Shown: piece by piece, positions 1 to 11,946 of the stretch | Layout: each line of letters begins with the position of its first letter | Numbering within the stretch: position 1 is the stretch's first letter | Assembly: GCF_017591425.1 (NCBI RefSeq) | Contig: NW_024465885.1 | Coordinates: forward strand, 43,147,001 to 43,211,000 | Source: Ochotona curzoniae | Taxonomy: Eukaryota > Chordata > Mammalia > Lagomorpha > Ochotonidae | Direction of reading: 5' to 3' | DNA: 64,000 nucleotides | Program-made: the position numbers and the translations under genes | Notes under the pieces: model-generated | Told to the model about the DNA's origin: nothing | The model's database searches: none | The model's input: the letters and a program-made list of their open reading frames with translations, nothing else

Positions 1-188
1 TAATCAGCCACAGGGCTTTTCTGTTGGGGGTTTCTAGCCCGTGCCATGGCAGGGGATCTCAGGTTGTTCTGGGCTGGTAGAAGTCACTGCCAAGAGTTTC
101 TGAGTTGACTGCCTATTCGAGCACCTGCTGGGATTAGCCACTGCATTTACTTTGGGTACCAACTGTTCTTGCAACTGTAACTGCACCA

Positions 189-247
189 TCTCTCTCTCTC
201 TCTCCTCTCTCTCAGTTTCCCAGCCCAGCCCAGCCCAGCCCAGCCCA
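189..247 (+). repeat. (CT)n microsatellite followed by (CAGCC)n
   Basis: A CT dinucleotide run (189-213, interrupted) is followed within ten bases by about five perfect copies of the pentamer CAGCC or AGCCC (221-247). These are simple repeats visible by eye with no coding meaning. Confidence 0.9.
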
Positions 248-3200
248 AGCAGCAGCTCCTTCTGTCTTCCCCAGGGACTGCCAGGCTATGCACTGGCTAG
301 TTAACAGGGCCAAGTCTCTTGCAATATAAGATGGTAAATGGAGTCAGTCCTTGGTCCTGTTGGAGCAGTAGACTAGTACATGGGGAGGAACACTGGCCAA
401 CTCCAAGGTGAGTTGGGTTTCTGGTTCACTTAGAGAGAATGCCATTGTTCACTGAGAGCCTTGGGTCAGAGGTCCTTTGCTTTGAATATTTAATATCAGG
501 ACAGGGATCCTGCCTGCAAGACGAAGCCAAGATATGCCTACTTGGCAAGCAAACCGGGGCCCTTAAAATCCAGCATTGCAAGATCAAAACTCTGTGGTAA
601 ATATGCGGGGGTGGGGGGGGCGGTGGAGGGAGGAATGCTTCTCATCTTTCAAACGCTATTGACTTATTTTTGTTTTGAATAGAACTTTCTTGGCTGCAAG
701 GAAAGCTCAGAGTTTGCTGAGCTACTCTGTGACTCGGAAAAATCTGAGACCTGGGATCTGACAAGCTCCTGTTTTGTGTGACATCACTGCAACTGAACAA
801 ATATTGCTTTAGGCAAATGGCGATGTAACTATTAGGTTGCTTTCAGAAATCGCAGACACAAAGCTGTAAGTCTGCAGGCTACCACCCAAGTTTGTGATTG
901 AATGCATGCAACTATTCAAAGTGGACTTGAACTATCAAGCTGGGAGGCCATATCCTGAGGGAAACGGTGCTAGGACAGGGGCAGGTCTAAGAAATAGGAA
1001 CGGTAAACGCCGTTCCCTTTTGCTTTCCCCTGTGCAAGCTTTGGGAAGCCGCTGAGTCGGCAGTAGGTGGTGATGGTGCTGGAGCCACCCCTAGCCTGGC
1101 CCCGGTTTTCCTGATACATGCTGTTCTCCATGAAGGAAGTGGAAGACCAGGAAGACTTGGGACGATGCTAGCTGGGAGCCCTTTGGGGAGAAGGACAGAA
1201 ACATCAATGTCCACCCAAACCTCAGACATGCTCAAGTTTTGCAACCTAAGTTCTGCTACAGTATGGGTTAGAACACATTAGAAAAAAAATCTCTAGAATA
1301 AAGAAAGATCAGTCTCCCCAAACAGGCTAAATTGACTTAAAGCTTAATGACGTTTTGGGGGAACCCCTTAACCATGTGATGAGCGGCATAAAGGGGGCAG
1401 TCTAAGCTCCAAAGCGGCCCATAAAGAGATAGCGGATCCTTCCCTCCCACGCCTTGGTGCTGTTGCTCAGGTCTGGATAGCACTGCTTGGCAATGTAGAT
1501 GCTAGTCCTCTAAATAAAGTGAACACCGAAAACTGGTGACAAACGGAGCCAACCTGGGGTCTCTCTGCCTTGTGAAGGAGTCGGGGAAGGCCATGGTGCA
1601 TCCTTGTACAATACACCAGCAGTACAAGATCCCAGCCACTGTCTGTCCAGTATGGGGATCAGCCAGTACAGAGTTCTGAAAAGTCACTTAAGCCCTTTTC
1701 TCCTTTGCAACTCTTCTTGGAGCCTTCTCTGGGGCTGTCAGCTGCTGTTGTGTTCCTGGGTCCTGATTTTTTTCCCCCTAAGGATTCCAGCATCAGATCT
1801 CACTCTGAATAACCTAGAGGCGGCCTCCTCCGCCCCTACATGCTCATGACTTGTGGCTAATCACCCCCAAATCTGCTAGGAAATAGGCCCCTGAACACCA
1901 CTCCCCTCCCTCCTCTCTCCATCTCCAAGGTGTTGAGAGTCTGCCAGCGGCCAGTGGAAGGCTATCATCACTGCATTAAAAACACATCTCGGTGAAGGCA
2001 AGAGGTTCACGCAAAATTACCATCTCTGATCTTTAATCCTGTACTCAAAATGTGCTTGGCTCGTATCCATTTCCCTCTCCGGAGACAGAATTCTGTTCTT
2101 TTGACCATGTTCCCAATTTGAGCATTTGGCTCAAGATATCCAGGTTGATCACTGATCTTTTTTTTCCTTAAGAGAATGGCAACAGTAAAAGTGTAGTGTC
2201 CTTATCACCCTCTTGGTTCAGAGAACAAAGGCAGAGGACTGGAGGGGAAGTGAGGGAGGGGTGCTCTTTGGGGACCCCCAATTCTTGCCTTGCCTTGAAG
2301 GGTGGTTCTCAAGGTGTCCCTGTGTTTTACTGGGTGGGTTTTCTGCTGAGAGCTGGCTGGCTCTTCATTTTCTAACCCTTCCCTTTCTTTCCTAGTCTTT
2401 GCTTTGTTATTTCTCAAAGAGAGTCAAAGGGAACAGCACTGTGTGTAGGAGTGGGGAGGGAGGAAGGAAGGACAGGAAAACTCCCCTGGAATTTTGGGAG
2501 ACCTCCTGCCCCTTGGACACAATAGTCCCGACCATGCGTCAACCTGTTTGGTTTTGCCATGGGATGCACAGTGGGAATGCGGGAAGCAGAACAGGGAGGA
2601 GCTGCAAGAGTGAGAGCAGGGTTCGAGTCCCCTGGGGTCTCCCTCCTGGGCTCAGCGATGACTGAGCCTTCTGTGTGTGACTGTATCTGATCTCCCCCAG
2701 GAAGGACACCATCACCTAGGGTTAGAGCCCCACTCTGGTGGCCTTGTTTGGATTTGGTCACCTAATTTAAAATCTTTCTTTTCAGATACAGCCACACTGA
2801 GTTTACAACATGTAAACTTGACTGGCATTGGTCAGGCATGTCTGAACGAGGGATGCCATCATTTCAGGGCTACTGGATGTGGGAAGTAGATCCTGCCGGA
2901 GGGAGCACTGAGGTACAGGTGACTTGGATGGGCCGAACCTTTCAGCTCTCTCTTCCTCCTGATAGGCAGCATGCAGCCCTGGTTGCACACAGCAAATGAC
3001 TTGGGGGAGGGAATGCGTGCTAGGTCCCACACCACCCAGAGATTCGAGTTTCACTTACCAGGAGAAAGCCAGGCACTGGATTCATTTGGAAAGTTTCTGG
3101 ATGTTTCAAATGTGTGGTAGGGAGGAGGGCCATGACACTGGGCCCTGAGGTGAGAGCTGCCTCCTACCTAGCTTGTACAGTTCATATAAGCCTACATGGC

Positions 3201-3495
3201 CAGCTGGGTATCCCCACAGGGACCAGGGTGACAGGCTCCCAGCTGGTCACCAGCTTCCAGCACTTGTGCTCATGCATGCCTGCGTGGGCACACACACACT
3301 CCTCTCTGTTTTATGTCTCAGTCACATTATCTTTGTATTCTGAGGTTATTTTTGCTTTAAACACACTTCATGGCCTGAAAAGCTTGCTCGTAACCCCAGA
3401 GAAGCAGAGTGCAAGTATAGTGCTGCATATCCACAGAAAGGGACCACATTAGAAGGCATTCTGGAAGCTCCTTCTGGCAGTAATCTCACATATGT

Positions 3496-3773
3496 ATTTA
3501 AGATTTGTTTATTTATTTAATAATAAGAGAGAAAAAGAGAACTCTTCTATTTACTGGTTCACTTCCCAAATGGGTACAGTGATTGACACCCTGGCCATCT
3601 GGGTCTCCCATGTGGGTTCAGGGTCCCAGGCACTTTGGCTGTACTCCGTTAGCTTCTTAGGCACTTTAGCAGGGAGCTGGAGGGGAAGTGAAAAAGCCAG
3701 GACTCGAACTGGTATCCGTATGGGTTGCTGTTAGTGCAAGCAATGGCTTAATCCCCTGCATCCCGACGCCAGG
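3496..3773 (-). repeat. CSINE, full-length-like
   Basis: A T-rich A-tail complement opens the element, followed by a GA-rich block and the diagnostic order (reverse strand) of GGTTCACT, TCTCCCATGTGGG, GGGAGCTGGA and GGACTCGAACTGG. This is the tRNA-related head of the lagomorph C repeat. It is moderately diverged, and no clear target-site duplication was found. Confidence 0.88.
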
Positions 3774-4525
3774 AACATAGGCAAGTGGTCAGCCCCAGAG
3801 AGAGGCCACTCACTCCACCAAGGCAGGATAGAGGCAGCCTGCAACCCAGGGGTCAGGCCACATGGAAGGTTTTGCCCTCTGAGGGTACTGAGCTAGGAAA
3901 GCTACAATTTGCGTCACCTGGGTAGATAGGGTCACATGTCACTGAGTGAGGGGGTCAGTAGATGTTTTAGTCACTGTGGGAAGGTTACAGTATGCACTCA
4001 CAGGAGCATGGCTGCTGTGGGTGAGGCATTCTGCGTGGCTTGTCCATGCAAGCAAGAGACTCAGTGAGCAGGAGAGCCTGAGCTGCTGCCACTGCAACAT
4101 GCACGCTGTCCTCCAAAAACTTCTAAGAGTTCATTCCAAAACAACAATCAATAGGTAGTGCAATGAATACACAACCCAGTGCCTTATTAGTGTTACTATG
4201 TATTACATAATATGTGTATTTTTATGTACTGGCAATGTAGTGCGTATCATACCAGAATCAGCACAAGCACATGAGGAATGCATTGCGCTAGGATGCTGCA
4301 GTGTCTTTTGTGTGTCACTAGGCAGTAAGGATGTCTCAGCTCCACTGTAATCTTGCAGTCCATCTGCACATGACTGTGGTAGGCGGAAGGAACACAGCTG
4401 TTTCTGGTGCACACTGAGGAGTCTGACCTCTTCCCATCCACCCTCTGTATCTTTCTTCATGGCTACCCCAAAGCAGGTGCACTCATGTGGCATCCAGAGG
4501 GATATAACTTGATGTTAAGGGACAA

Positions 4526-4801
4526 GCACTGAGCCTGGTGGTTAGGATATCCATGTCCCACAGTAGATGCCTGGTTTCATTTCCCAGCTCCTGCTCTGGC
4601 TCCAGTTTCCTGCTAATGCAGACCCTGGGAGGCTATAGTCATAGTTCAAGTGATGAGGTCTCTGACACTCATGTGACGGCCTGGGTTGGGCCCTGAGCTT
4701 CCAGTTTTAGTCTGGCCCAACCTTGGCCATTGAAGGAATGTAAAGGAGTGAATCTGTGGATCTCTCTGTCCTCTCTGTCTCTCAAATAAATGAATAAATG
4801 G
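4526..4801 (+). repeat. Old CSINE
   Basis: A degenerate C repeat on the + strand. The head (GGTTTCATTTCCCAGCTCC), the middle TGGCCCAACC block and the 3' CTCTCTGTCTCTCAAATAAATG tail are recognisable but well diverged, so this is one of the older copies. Confidence 0.75.
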
Positions 4802-4935
4802 ACTTAGGTTTTGCTTATAATGAACACAAGTTGACGCTAGAATAGCACATAATTTGTAAGTAATTGTGTGCATGTTAGAGATTTGTTCTCAAAATGTTTT
4901 TACTGATGAAGTTCATATGCATAAAAATTGGAGAT

Positions 4936-5260
4936 CACTGGGCCTGGTGACCTAGTGGCTAAAGTGCTCGCCTTGAATGCACTGGGATCCCGCATGGGCA
5001 CCAGTTCTAATCTCGGCAACCCTGCTTCCCATCCAGCTCCCTGCTTGTGGCCTGGGAAAGCAGTCAAGGATGGCCCAAAGCCTTTGGACTTTGCACCCAC
5101 TTGAGAGACCTGGAAGAGGTTCCTGGCTTCAGATCAGCGCAGCTCCAGCCATTGCGGCTGCTTGGGGAGTGAATTATCAGGCAGAAATTGTTCCTCTCTG
5201 TCTCTCCTCCTCTCTGTATATCTGACTTTGCAATAAAAATAAATAAATCTTTAAAAAAAT
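4936..5260 (+). repeat. CSINE with 9-bp target-site duplication
   Basis: A complete C repeat from GGGCCTGGTGACCTAGTGG to the CAATAAAAATAAATAAATC tail. The direct repeat ATTGGAGAT flanks it at 4927-4935 and 5261-5269. It faces the minus-strand copy at 5348-5694, so the two form an inverted pair 87 bp apart. Confidence 0.93.
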
Positions 5261-5347
5261 ATTGGAGATGACCATCTTCATTGCCACTCAGTAGCTCAAT
5301 GTTTACAACTTTCTTCTTTCTTTCTTTCCTCCTTCATTCCTTCCTTT

Positions 5348-5694
5348 TAAAAAAGATTTATTTATTTATTAGAAATTTGTTTTTATTTGAAGTCAGATTT
5401 ACAGAGAGAAGGAGAGATAGAAGGATTTTCCTTCTAATGGTTCACTCCTCAAGAGGCTTCAGCAGCTGGAGCTGAGCCGAGCTGAGCCCATCCAAAGCCA
5501 GGAACCAGAAGCTTCTTCCGAGTCTTCCATGTGGGCACAGGGTCCAAGACTTTGGGCTGTCCTCTACTGCTTTCCCAGACCTCAAGCAGGGAATTGGAGG
5601 GGAAGTGGAGCAGCAAGGATACAAACCAGCACCCATATGGGATCCCAGTACATGCAAGGTGAGAACTTTAGCCACTAGGCTACTGCACCAGGTT
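5348..5694 (-). repeat. CSINE
   Basis: The reverse-strand C repeat opens with AAAAGATTTATTTATTTATT and a GA-rich block. It then shows the GCTTTCCCAGACC and CACCCATATGGGATCCC landmarks and ends in the GGCTACTGCACCAGG head complement. Length is about 347 bp with an extended T-rich tail. Confidence 0.9.
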
Positions 5695-6269
5695 CCCAGG
5701 CCATTTTTCTAATACTAAGGTATAAAAGAAATATATTATGAATAGTTTGATATTACTTATGTACTGTTTATTTATTGACCTGCAGTAGCCAACTCCTTCA
5801 CATTTCTTACAGGTATTAATTTCATATCATGCTACATCTAGCATTCTCCAGCTTTGAAGGACTAATTGTAGAATAGATTCTGTAACATGTTTTTGGAAAT
5901 ATGGTGGAACTGATGCTCTGAAGTTATTACTCCCAAGAAAACATCTAGAACTAATAAATAAATACAAACAGCCATTGAATGAGTCTGTGAGTGAATGTAA
6001 GGGACATTCTGGTAATAAATCAGGGAGCAGAGAACCAGAAGGTTTAGCTGGAGCTGACCCTGTGGCTATCCTGGGGTTTGATGGTCTTGACAAGCAGAAT
6101 CTAACAGGTATATTTGGACAGGAGATAATGTATTAGACAAGTACAGAGTTGGAAGCAAGGTGGAAGAAAAAAAAGATGAATGAGGAACAAATCAGCCTTT
6201 TTGTAAAGAATAACAACAGGGACAATCATCTCAGCCTGGGTTAAGATTGCAGAAAAAAATAATTTCTTA

Positions 6270-6582
6270 GGGCTGGTGCTGTGGCTCTGTGGGTTAAGCT
6301 GCTGCTTACGATCACAAGCGCCTATATCAAAGTACTGACTTGAGTTCCTTTTGCTCTGATTCCAACCCAACTTCCTGCTAATACGCCTGGGAAAGCGGGA
6401 GAATGTGGCCAACATTCTAGGATCCCTGCTACTCGTGTGGGAGACCTGGAGGAAGTTCCCGGCTCTTGGCTTTGGACTGGCCCTGGCTCTTGCAACCATT
6501 TGGGAAATAACCAGCAGAGAGAGGATCTCTCTCTTTTGCTATCCCCCTCTGATCATCTATCTTTCTAATAAACAAATCTTTA
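6270..6582 (+). repeat. CSINE
   Basis: Begins at GGGCTGGTGCTGTGGC, the canonical C-repeat 5' end, and finishes at TTTCTAATAAACAAATC. An imperfect flanking repeat AAAATAAT(A)TTT around 6256 and 6583 probably marks the target-site duplication. Confidence 0.9.
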
Positions 6583-6984
6583 AAATAATATTTTCCCTTT
6601 TTTATCCTTCTTTAATATTTGCCCTTTAAAATGTGTAACCAGGAGCCTGACTAGATTTTGAATTCACACTACCTTTGCTGGGAATCCTAAGATAAGAAAC
6701 TAAGAGTTATCTCAGGTATGGCAAAGACAAACACATGAGTATTTCTGTAGAGAAATGACACACAGGGCTCTCAAGATTCCTACAGGATAAATCCTGCTAA
6801 TCATGAACACAGAATTCTAAATTACATTGTAGAGCAATAGTCAGTAGCAACCACTGAGTATCTTGCAACATAAAATATAGAATTTGTGGAAAAGGGACTG
6901 AAAGACAATAGAGAAAAAAGAAACAAATATATCTATAGCTATGGAAAACTATATTCATTGGGATTAGAAACTTCAAAGATAGGT

Positions 6985-7195
6985 TAAAGAGTAGATTAGA
7001 TACAGCTGAAGAGAGAAGCAGTGAGCTGGGAAGTTAAACAGGAGGGAAATTATCCAGAAGTGAGCAGAAAGGGTAAAGACATGGAAACAAAGGAAGAAAA
7101 CTCATAATGCATAAAGGATAGATTCCAGAAAGATAAGCTAGGTAAAGCAATAGGTAGCATTCAAAGTAATGGGAGTCTAGAACTAACTTTCAATA
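6985..7195 (+). mobile_element. L1 ORF1 remnant (old LINE-1)
   Basis: The stretch follows the mammalian L1 ORF1 coiled-coil to RRM junction: TTAGATACAGCTGAAGAGAG, then AGTGAGCTGGGAAG, GAAATTATCCAG and finally a GGGAGT block. Frame is broken by indels and stops, so it is a dead fragment. Its flanks (about 6640-6980 and 7200-7980) are AT-rich and could belong to the same element, but I cannot assign them. Confidence 0.65.
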
Positions 7196-7989
7196 GTTAA
7201 GATTCAGGTTCAAAACCACTTAAGCAAAATAAATACTATCAATCTATGCCTATGTGTAGCCTATTGAAACTGAAAAACATAAACACAAAATTATACTGTT
7301 TTATTATTGTATTTTATTGAGAAGGATTTATTTAATGGAGGATTTTATTTAATTGAGAAGCATGTATCCCATGTGCGCCACTGATTAGGGTGGGGATGGT
7401 CAAGTATAGAGGAAGATGGGTGGGACACATGTGACCAATTTTTCTCTTTTTCTTCTATAACTGCAGAGGGAAGGAGGAGGAAAGGACCATTCCTTGCTGC
7501 CAAATTACATCAACACCCTAGGGATGGGGGACAGTCATTTGATGTCATCTTAGAGACTTTGATGTGGGGAAGAATGTTTTGAGGCTATTACTTGAGGAAT
7601 TTTGATAGTTCTGAGACAGGGTTGGTTTAATTGCTCCAGGGTTCAGAAAATTTTTCCAAGGTCTATTGGCTGACCAAGTCTTCCTTAACACAACCACAGA
7701 CCCAGACATTTGTTGTAAAGCTTGGCCAGGAGAGTTGTTTAACCTGTTTTGCTTTTCATCTCCCAATGAGGCACTCAACATATTTTTCTGACCTAGATTA
7801 AGTTGGTCATCACGTCTCTTGTGTGCATCTGGGCAAGCTATCCACTGCATGGGTATCAGCAACTGAGGACCAGTCCTGATACAGGTACTCCAAAGTCAGA
7901 TGATATATCCTGTGATTTCCCCTGTGGCCAGGGTTTAAGACCTGACTCCTTTGTAAGCTGTTACAGAGGCTGTTTTAGTCCATCAGCCT

Positions 7990-9075
7990 ATGTACATACA
8001 GGTGAATGTAATTGCCTGGTCAGTTCCATCCCCATCCCCATTTCCCATACAAACTGGTGGGTGCTATGGCCTAACCGAATGCAGCCTACCACAAACCCAG
8101 TCCTTACACACCAGCAGGAACTACAGCCTAGTCAGGGTGACTTCCAATAACCCCCACCAGGTCTGCCCTCAGCCTGGTTTCTGCATATGCTGGCATGTTC
8201 ATCAGTCTAGGCTGGCCCTTCCCACATCCCAGCTAACTCTTGTACATACCCATGGGTGCCATGGCTTAGCTTAGCTGGACCCTCCCCCAGACCTAGCACA
8301 CATCTATACCCATGGGCATTGTTACCTTATCTAGCCTAGCCTTCTTCCAGATCTAGCTCTCATGTTCACCAGCAGAAGCTGCAGCCTAGAGAGGAGTTCC
8401 ATAGTTCTCCTACCACGCCCAATCACAGCATCAGACTTAGCTTTTGCCAGGGAGTACTGTGGTTCAGCCTGACATGACTGGCACCTAGTCCTGGTACTTG
8501 CCAGTGGACACTGCAACAAAGTGCAGCTGACCCACGTTTATTTGGGCTCTTGGATGTGCTAGCAAATGTGGTGGCCTAACCTAGCCCAGCCCTCCCCCAA
8601 CCTAGCTCACATGTGGGCTGACTAGTATTACAGCGTTGTGCACCTCAGTTTGCCCCCAGTCCCAGCCCTCATGTGAACTGACCGATATTGTGGTCCAACC
8701 CAGCCCAGTCTGTACCCCATCCTGGCTCTCACACCTACCAGTGGATTCTGCAGACTGGCCCAGCCCAACTGGCCCCTGGATCCAAGCCACATTGATGGGT
8801 ACTGTGGCCTAGCCTGGTCTGGGCTTACCCCAGTCTTGCCTCTCATGCTCACCAACAGGAGCTTTGGTCAAATAGGAAAGTTCCCTAAATTCCTCTATCA
8901 GAGCAGCTCCCAGCCCCAGATCTCACATCCTCCAATGGATGCTCGAACCAGACAGACATGGCCTATCTCAAATCCTGCCATTCACTGGTGGGCACTGTGG
9001 CTTTGCCTGACTGGCCCACATTCATTCAACTATAGCCAGACCTTGGCTGGCTCACCCCTAGACTGACCTCTCATG
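7990..9075. repeat. Degenerate tandem block, ~55-80 bp units
   Basis: About fifteen diverged units recur. Each carries a CACATG/CTCACA start, an ACCAGTGGG(CA/TG)CTGTGG core, CCTAGCC or CAGCCCAGCC, and CCCCCAG before the next unit. Unit length drifts between roughly 55 and 80 bp, so this is an old minisatellite-like array rather than a homogeneous satellite. Possible origins are a tandem-repeated L1 promoter region or an LTR. I do not recognise a named family. Confidence 0.65.
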
Positions 9076-9260
9076 TGGAAAATCCACATATCTTAAAAAA
9101 TAAAAGAATAGGCAACTATGCTGGCATATATATGCTGGTATAGTTAACACAAATTTGGCATTAGTCAGGCCCAGATTGCCCACCTGCTATTGGCTGCTCT
9201 TCTATAATGTAACACTGCCTAGGTACAAGGCAACCTAGACACTTGCCTACAGTGGCAATT

Positions 9261-9538
9261 ATTTTTAAGACTTATTTGCTTATTTTGAAGGCAAAAGCAA
9301 CATGAGAGAGAGAGACAGAGGAGAAAGATTTTCCTACCCATGGTTCAGATCTCAAAATGCCACAACAGTCAGGTCTGAACCAAGTCAAAAGCAAGCATCT
9401 GGTCCTCAACATGGCTGGCAGGGGCCCAGGAACTTGGGTCATATTTATCTGTTTTCCCAGGTGTGTTAGCAGAGAGTTGGGTCAGGAATTGATTAGCCAG
9501 GACTTAAAGAAGCTTAACTTACTATGCTACAACGATGG
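9261..9538 (-). repeat. Old CSINE
   Basis: Minus-strand C repeat with the tail (TTTTTAAGACTTATTTGC), the GA block and CATGGTTCAGAT, but an eroded head. The landmark GTTTTCCCAGGTGTGTTAGCA is retained. Confidence 0.75.
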
Positions 9539-9689
9539 AACCGAAGTAACTCTTCAAATAAATCAGAGAGCAAAGACATTTAATCCTTAAAGATTTTCTA
9601 GTCACTGTAGTAGGAGCTAATGATTTTTAGCTTCTTGGGAAAAAGAAAAACAACCATCAAATCAGAACTAAATAACCAGTTAATGTATT

Positions 9690-9895
9690 ATTTTTTAAAA
9701 GATTGATTTTATTTACTTGAAAGCCAGAGTTACTGAGAGAGGAGAGAAAGAGAGCGAGAGAAGATCTTCTCTCTGCTAGTTCTCTCCCCGAGTAGTCATG
9801 GCGAGGCATTCTGAGGCCAGAGCCAGCAATCCAATCCAGTTCTTGGACCACCACCCACTGGCTTTCCAGGCATATTTGCAAGGAACTAGAGGCAA
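9690..9895 (-). repeat. Truncated CSINE
   Basis: The tail and GA-rich block (TTTTTTAAAAGATTGATTTT, then GAGAGAGGAGAG) and part of the middle are recognisable. The tRNA-like head is missing or scrambled after about 9850. Confidence 0.65.
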
Positions 9896-9973
9896 AGTTT
9901 CTTATGATTTCTGAATCTATTTTTAAGCGTGAGTATGAAGTGAGTACAAATTTATCACCAATAAATCTTTATT

Positions 9974-10147
9974 GAAAAAGAAAAGCTCAAGGTGGAGGAA
10001 TCCACCATGGGGGGAGGGGTATGGGAGGGGTGGGGGGGATCCCCAGCGCCTATAAAACTGTACTACATAATATAATGTAAGCAACAATAAAAAAAAAAAA
10101 AAAAAAAAGAAATTCACTTCCAAAAAAAAAAAAGAAAAAGAAAAGCT
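9974..10147 (+). mobile_element. 5'-truncated young L1 with 14-bp TSD
   Basis: The body (9988-10133) is an L1 3' UTR end: a G-rich tract (GGGGGGAGGGG type), then CTATAAAACTGTACTACATA and GCAACAATAAA before the poly(A). A perfect 14-bp direct repeat, GAAAAAGAAAAGCT, lies at 9974-9987 and 10134-10147. The tail is bipartite: about 20 A, a short GAAATTCACTTCC, then 12 A. This is explainable as a tiny 3' transduction or tail rearrangement. The same 3' end occurs at 39157. Confidence 0.88.
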
Positions 10148-10239
10148 AATTGTTATGTTTCATGAAGAATACTGAGTTTAGAATGAATGCATGAGAAAGA
10201 AGAGTAAGAAGTGGTGAGCAAAGAAATGATGTGACTTCT

Positions 10240-10534
10240 TTATTATTGCTGCTGCTACTATTCTTCTTATTATTATTTTATTGCAAAGTCAGATATAGAG
10301 CTAGGAGGAGAGACATAGAGGAACATCTTTCATTTGATGATTCACTCCCCAAGTGACCGCAACGGCCGGTGCTGTACATGCAGGGTCCCAAGGCTTTGGG
10401 CTGTCCTTCACTGCTTTCCCAGGCCACAGGCAGGGAGCTGGATGGGAAGTGGGGCTGCCAGGATTGGAACCGGCGCCCATGTGGGATCCTGGTGTGTTCA
10501 AGGACTTTAGTGCTAGGCCACAGCCGGACCCTAG
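10240..10534 (-). repeat. CSINE with imperfect 16-bp TSD
   Basis: Minus-strand C repeat with a well-preserved head (AACCGGCGCCCATGTGGG) and a T-rich/TTATTA tail. The flanks AAATGATGTGACTTCT (10224-10239) and AAATAATGTAACTTCT (10535-10550) agree at 14 of 16 positions, which sets the boundaries. Confidence 0.9.
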
Positions 10535-10635
10535 AAATAATGTAACTTCTAATGCACTTGACTCCCATTTTTCTTCTCTATTTCTAATTAGTATGTATCT
10601 GCCTTATAAAAACAAATCAATAAACAAACAAATAA

Positions 10636-10840
10636 ATCTTTTTTTAAAAGAAATTATGAGAGGGAGGCAGAGAGAATCTGTGAGTTCTCTCCCCAGATGT
10701 CTTGCAAAAGCTGAAGTTCGGCCAGGCTGAAGCCAGGACCCCAGGGCTCCTTCCGGGTCTCCCACATGGGTGACAGGAACCCAAGTACTTGAGCCATCAG
10801 CCGCTGCCATTGAGGAGCAGTGGGAAAGCTGGCGAGAGAA
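10636..10840 (-). repeat. Degenerate CSINE
   Basis: Only the tail, GA block and the GGCTGAAGCCAGGACC / GGGTCTCCCACATGGGTG middle survive. The rest merges into unrecognised sequence after about 10830. Confidence 0.65.
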
Positions 10841-11559
10841 GGGAACTAGCACTCCTGCACCAAAAACGCCTACACTCACATGCTATTCCTTGGTCAGCTA
10901 CAGTCGTGTGTTTGTTCTGTAGCAAAGAGTGGGAAAGCATCCAGGTGCCAGATGCTGAGCTGGTGGGTTTGTAGATAACATGAATAATAATGGAGGGGAA
11001 CGGGGCATAAACAGTGGGTGTGGTTTCCTAAAACAACAGTCAAGCCACAGCACTGGGACCCTCAGGACGAGGAGTGTGCCCACAGACCTGCAGAGAACTC
11101 CGCTCACACGCTGCTGTTCCATTTCCAAATGCACATCTCTGAAGCGTCCCTTCTCTGACACTTTCTTTGCTCCCTGGGGCCCTTGAACCTGAACTTCTCT
11201 TGCATTAACCAGTTAGAGAGCCAAGTGCTTTCAGCCAAGCTTTTCATGCACAGTCAGCCAGGCAACACAAACTCGGAGAACTCAGGGCTTTGGGTCCGAG
11301 GGTGCACGTTTGTGAACCGTCTGATCTCAAGTCTCGCTGGGATGTCCCATGAATACAAATTGCCTCATTTGGGGGGCTTGGAGAGCAAGCAGGAAACCTA
11401 AGAATGATCTCCAAAACAAATCTTTAATGCGGATGAGTATAATAGAGTGTAATCCCGTTTCAAGTCTGTCAGCATTCCTTTGATGATTACAAATGAGTTT
11501 CTTTCCTCTGCTTTGGGGTGGAGGGGGGGGAATCATCTGGATAAAATAACCCTTTTTGT

Positions 11560-11850
11560 CTGCGAGGACCCTGGCCTCGCATCCCAGCGATGCTGTCGGA
11601 GTTGTATTCCAGGGTCCAGGAACAGCGTACTCCAGCGACTCATCACCTTTCTTTTCTCTCAGCTTGGAGGATTTTTCACTCTTTTCATGTTCACTGGCTT
11701 CTGAGACGCTCAGGCTTAGAAATCACAAATTACTATACCGTCCCGAGTAACAGGAGCGAGCCAGGTCGCGGAGCCCTCTTCGCTCACCGCCTGTCGGGTG
11801 AAAGGGAGACACGGTGATCTTATCTCCCAGGCCAATTTGTAGCCGCTTTT
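11560..11850. other. Local CpG cluster in unique sequence
   Basis: I count about 17 CpG dinucleotides in about 290 bp, well above the surrounding intron. The segment includes GGTCGCGGAGCC and CTCACCGCCTGTCGG. There is no recognised repeat, no EVA1C exon-1 peptide and no obvious TATA box. It could be a small CpG island, an enhancer or chance. Confidence 0.4.
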
Positions 11851-11898
11851 GAGGTCTGGCCTTTAAGGAATGCACATGAGCACTGGTTCCTTTTATTT

Positions 11899-11900
<2 letters not shown>

Positions 11901-11937
<37 letters not shown>

Positions 11938-11946
11938 ACACACACA
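11901..11946 (+). repeat. (CA)n microsatellite
   Basis: About 23 CA dinucleotides with a single T interruption at 11933. Likely polymorphic. Confidence 0.97.

Noticed and set aside
7990..9075. CRISPR-like array
   Set aside because: Units are diverged and of unequal length without constant repeats and spacers, and the DNA is mammalian.
11560..11850. EVA1C exon 1
   Set aside because: It is the only CpG-rich place upstream of exon 2, but no frame shows a signal peptide ending in a phase-1 donor or the residues expected before GYLTKLLQ.
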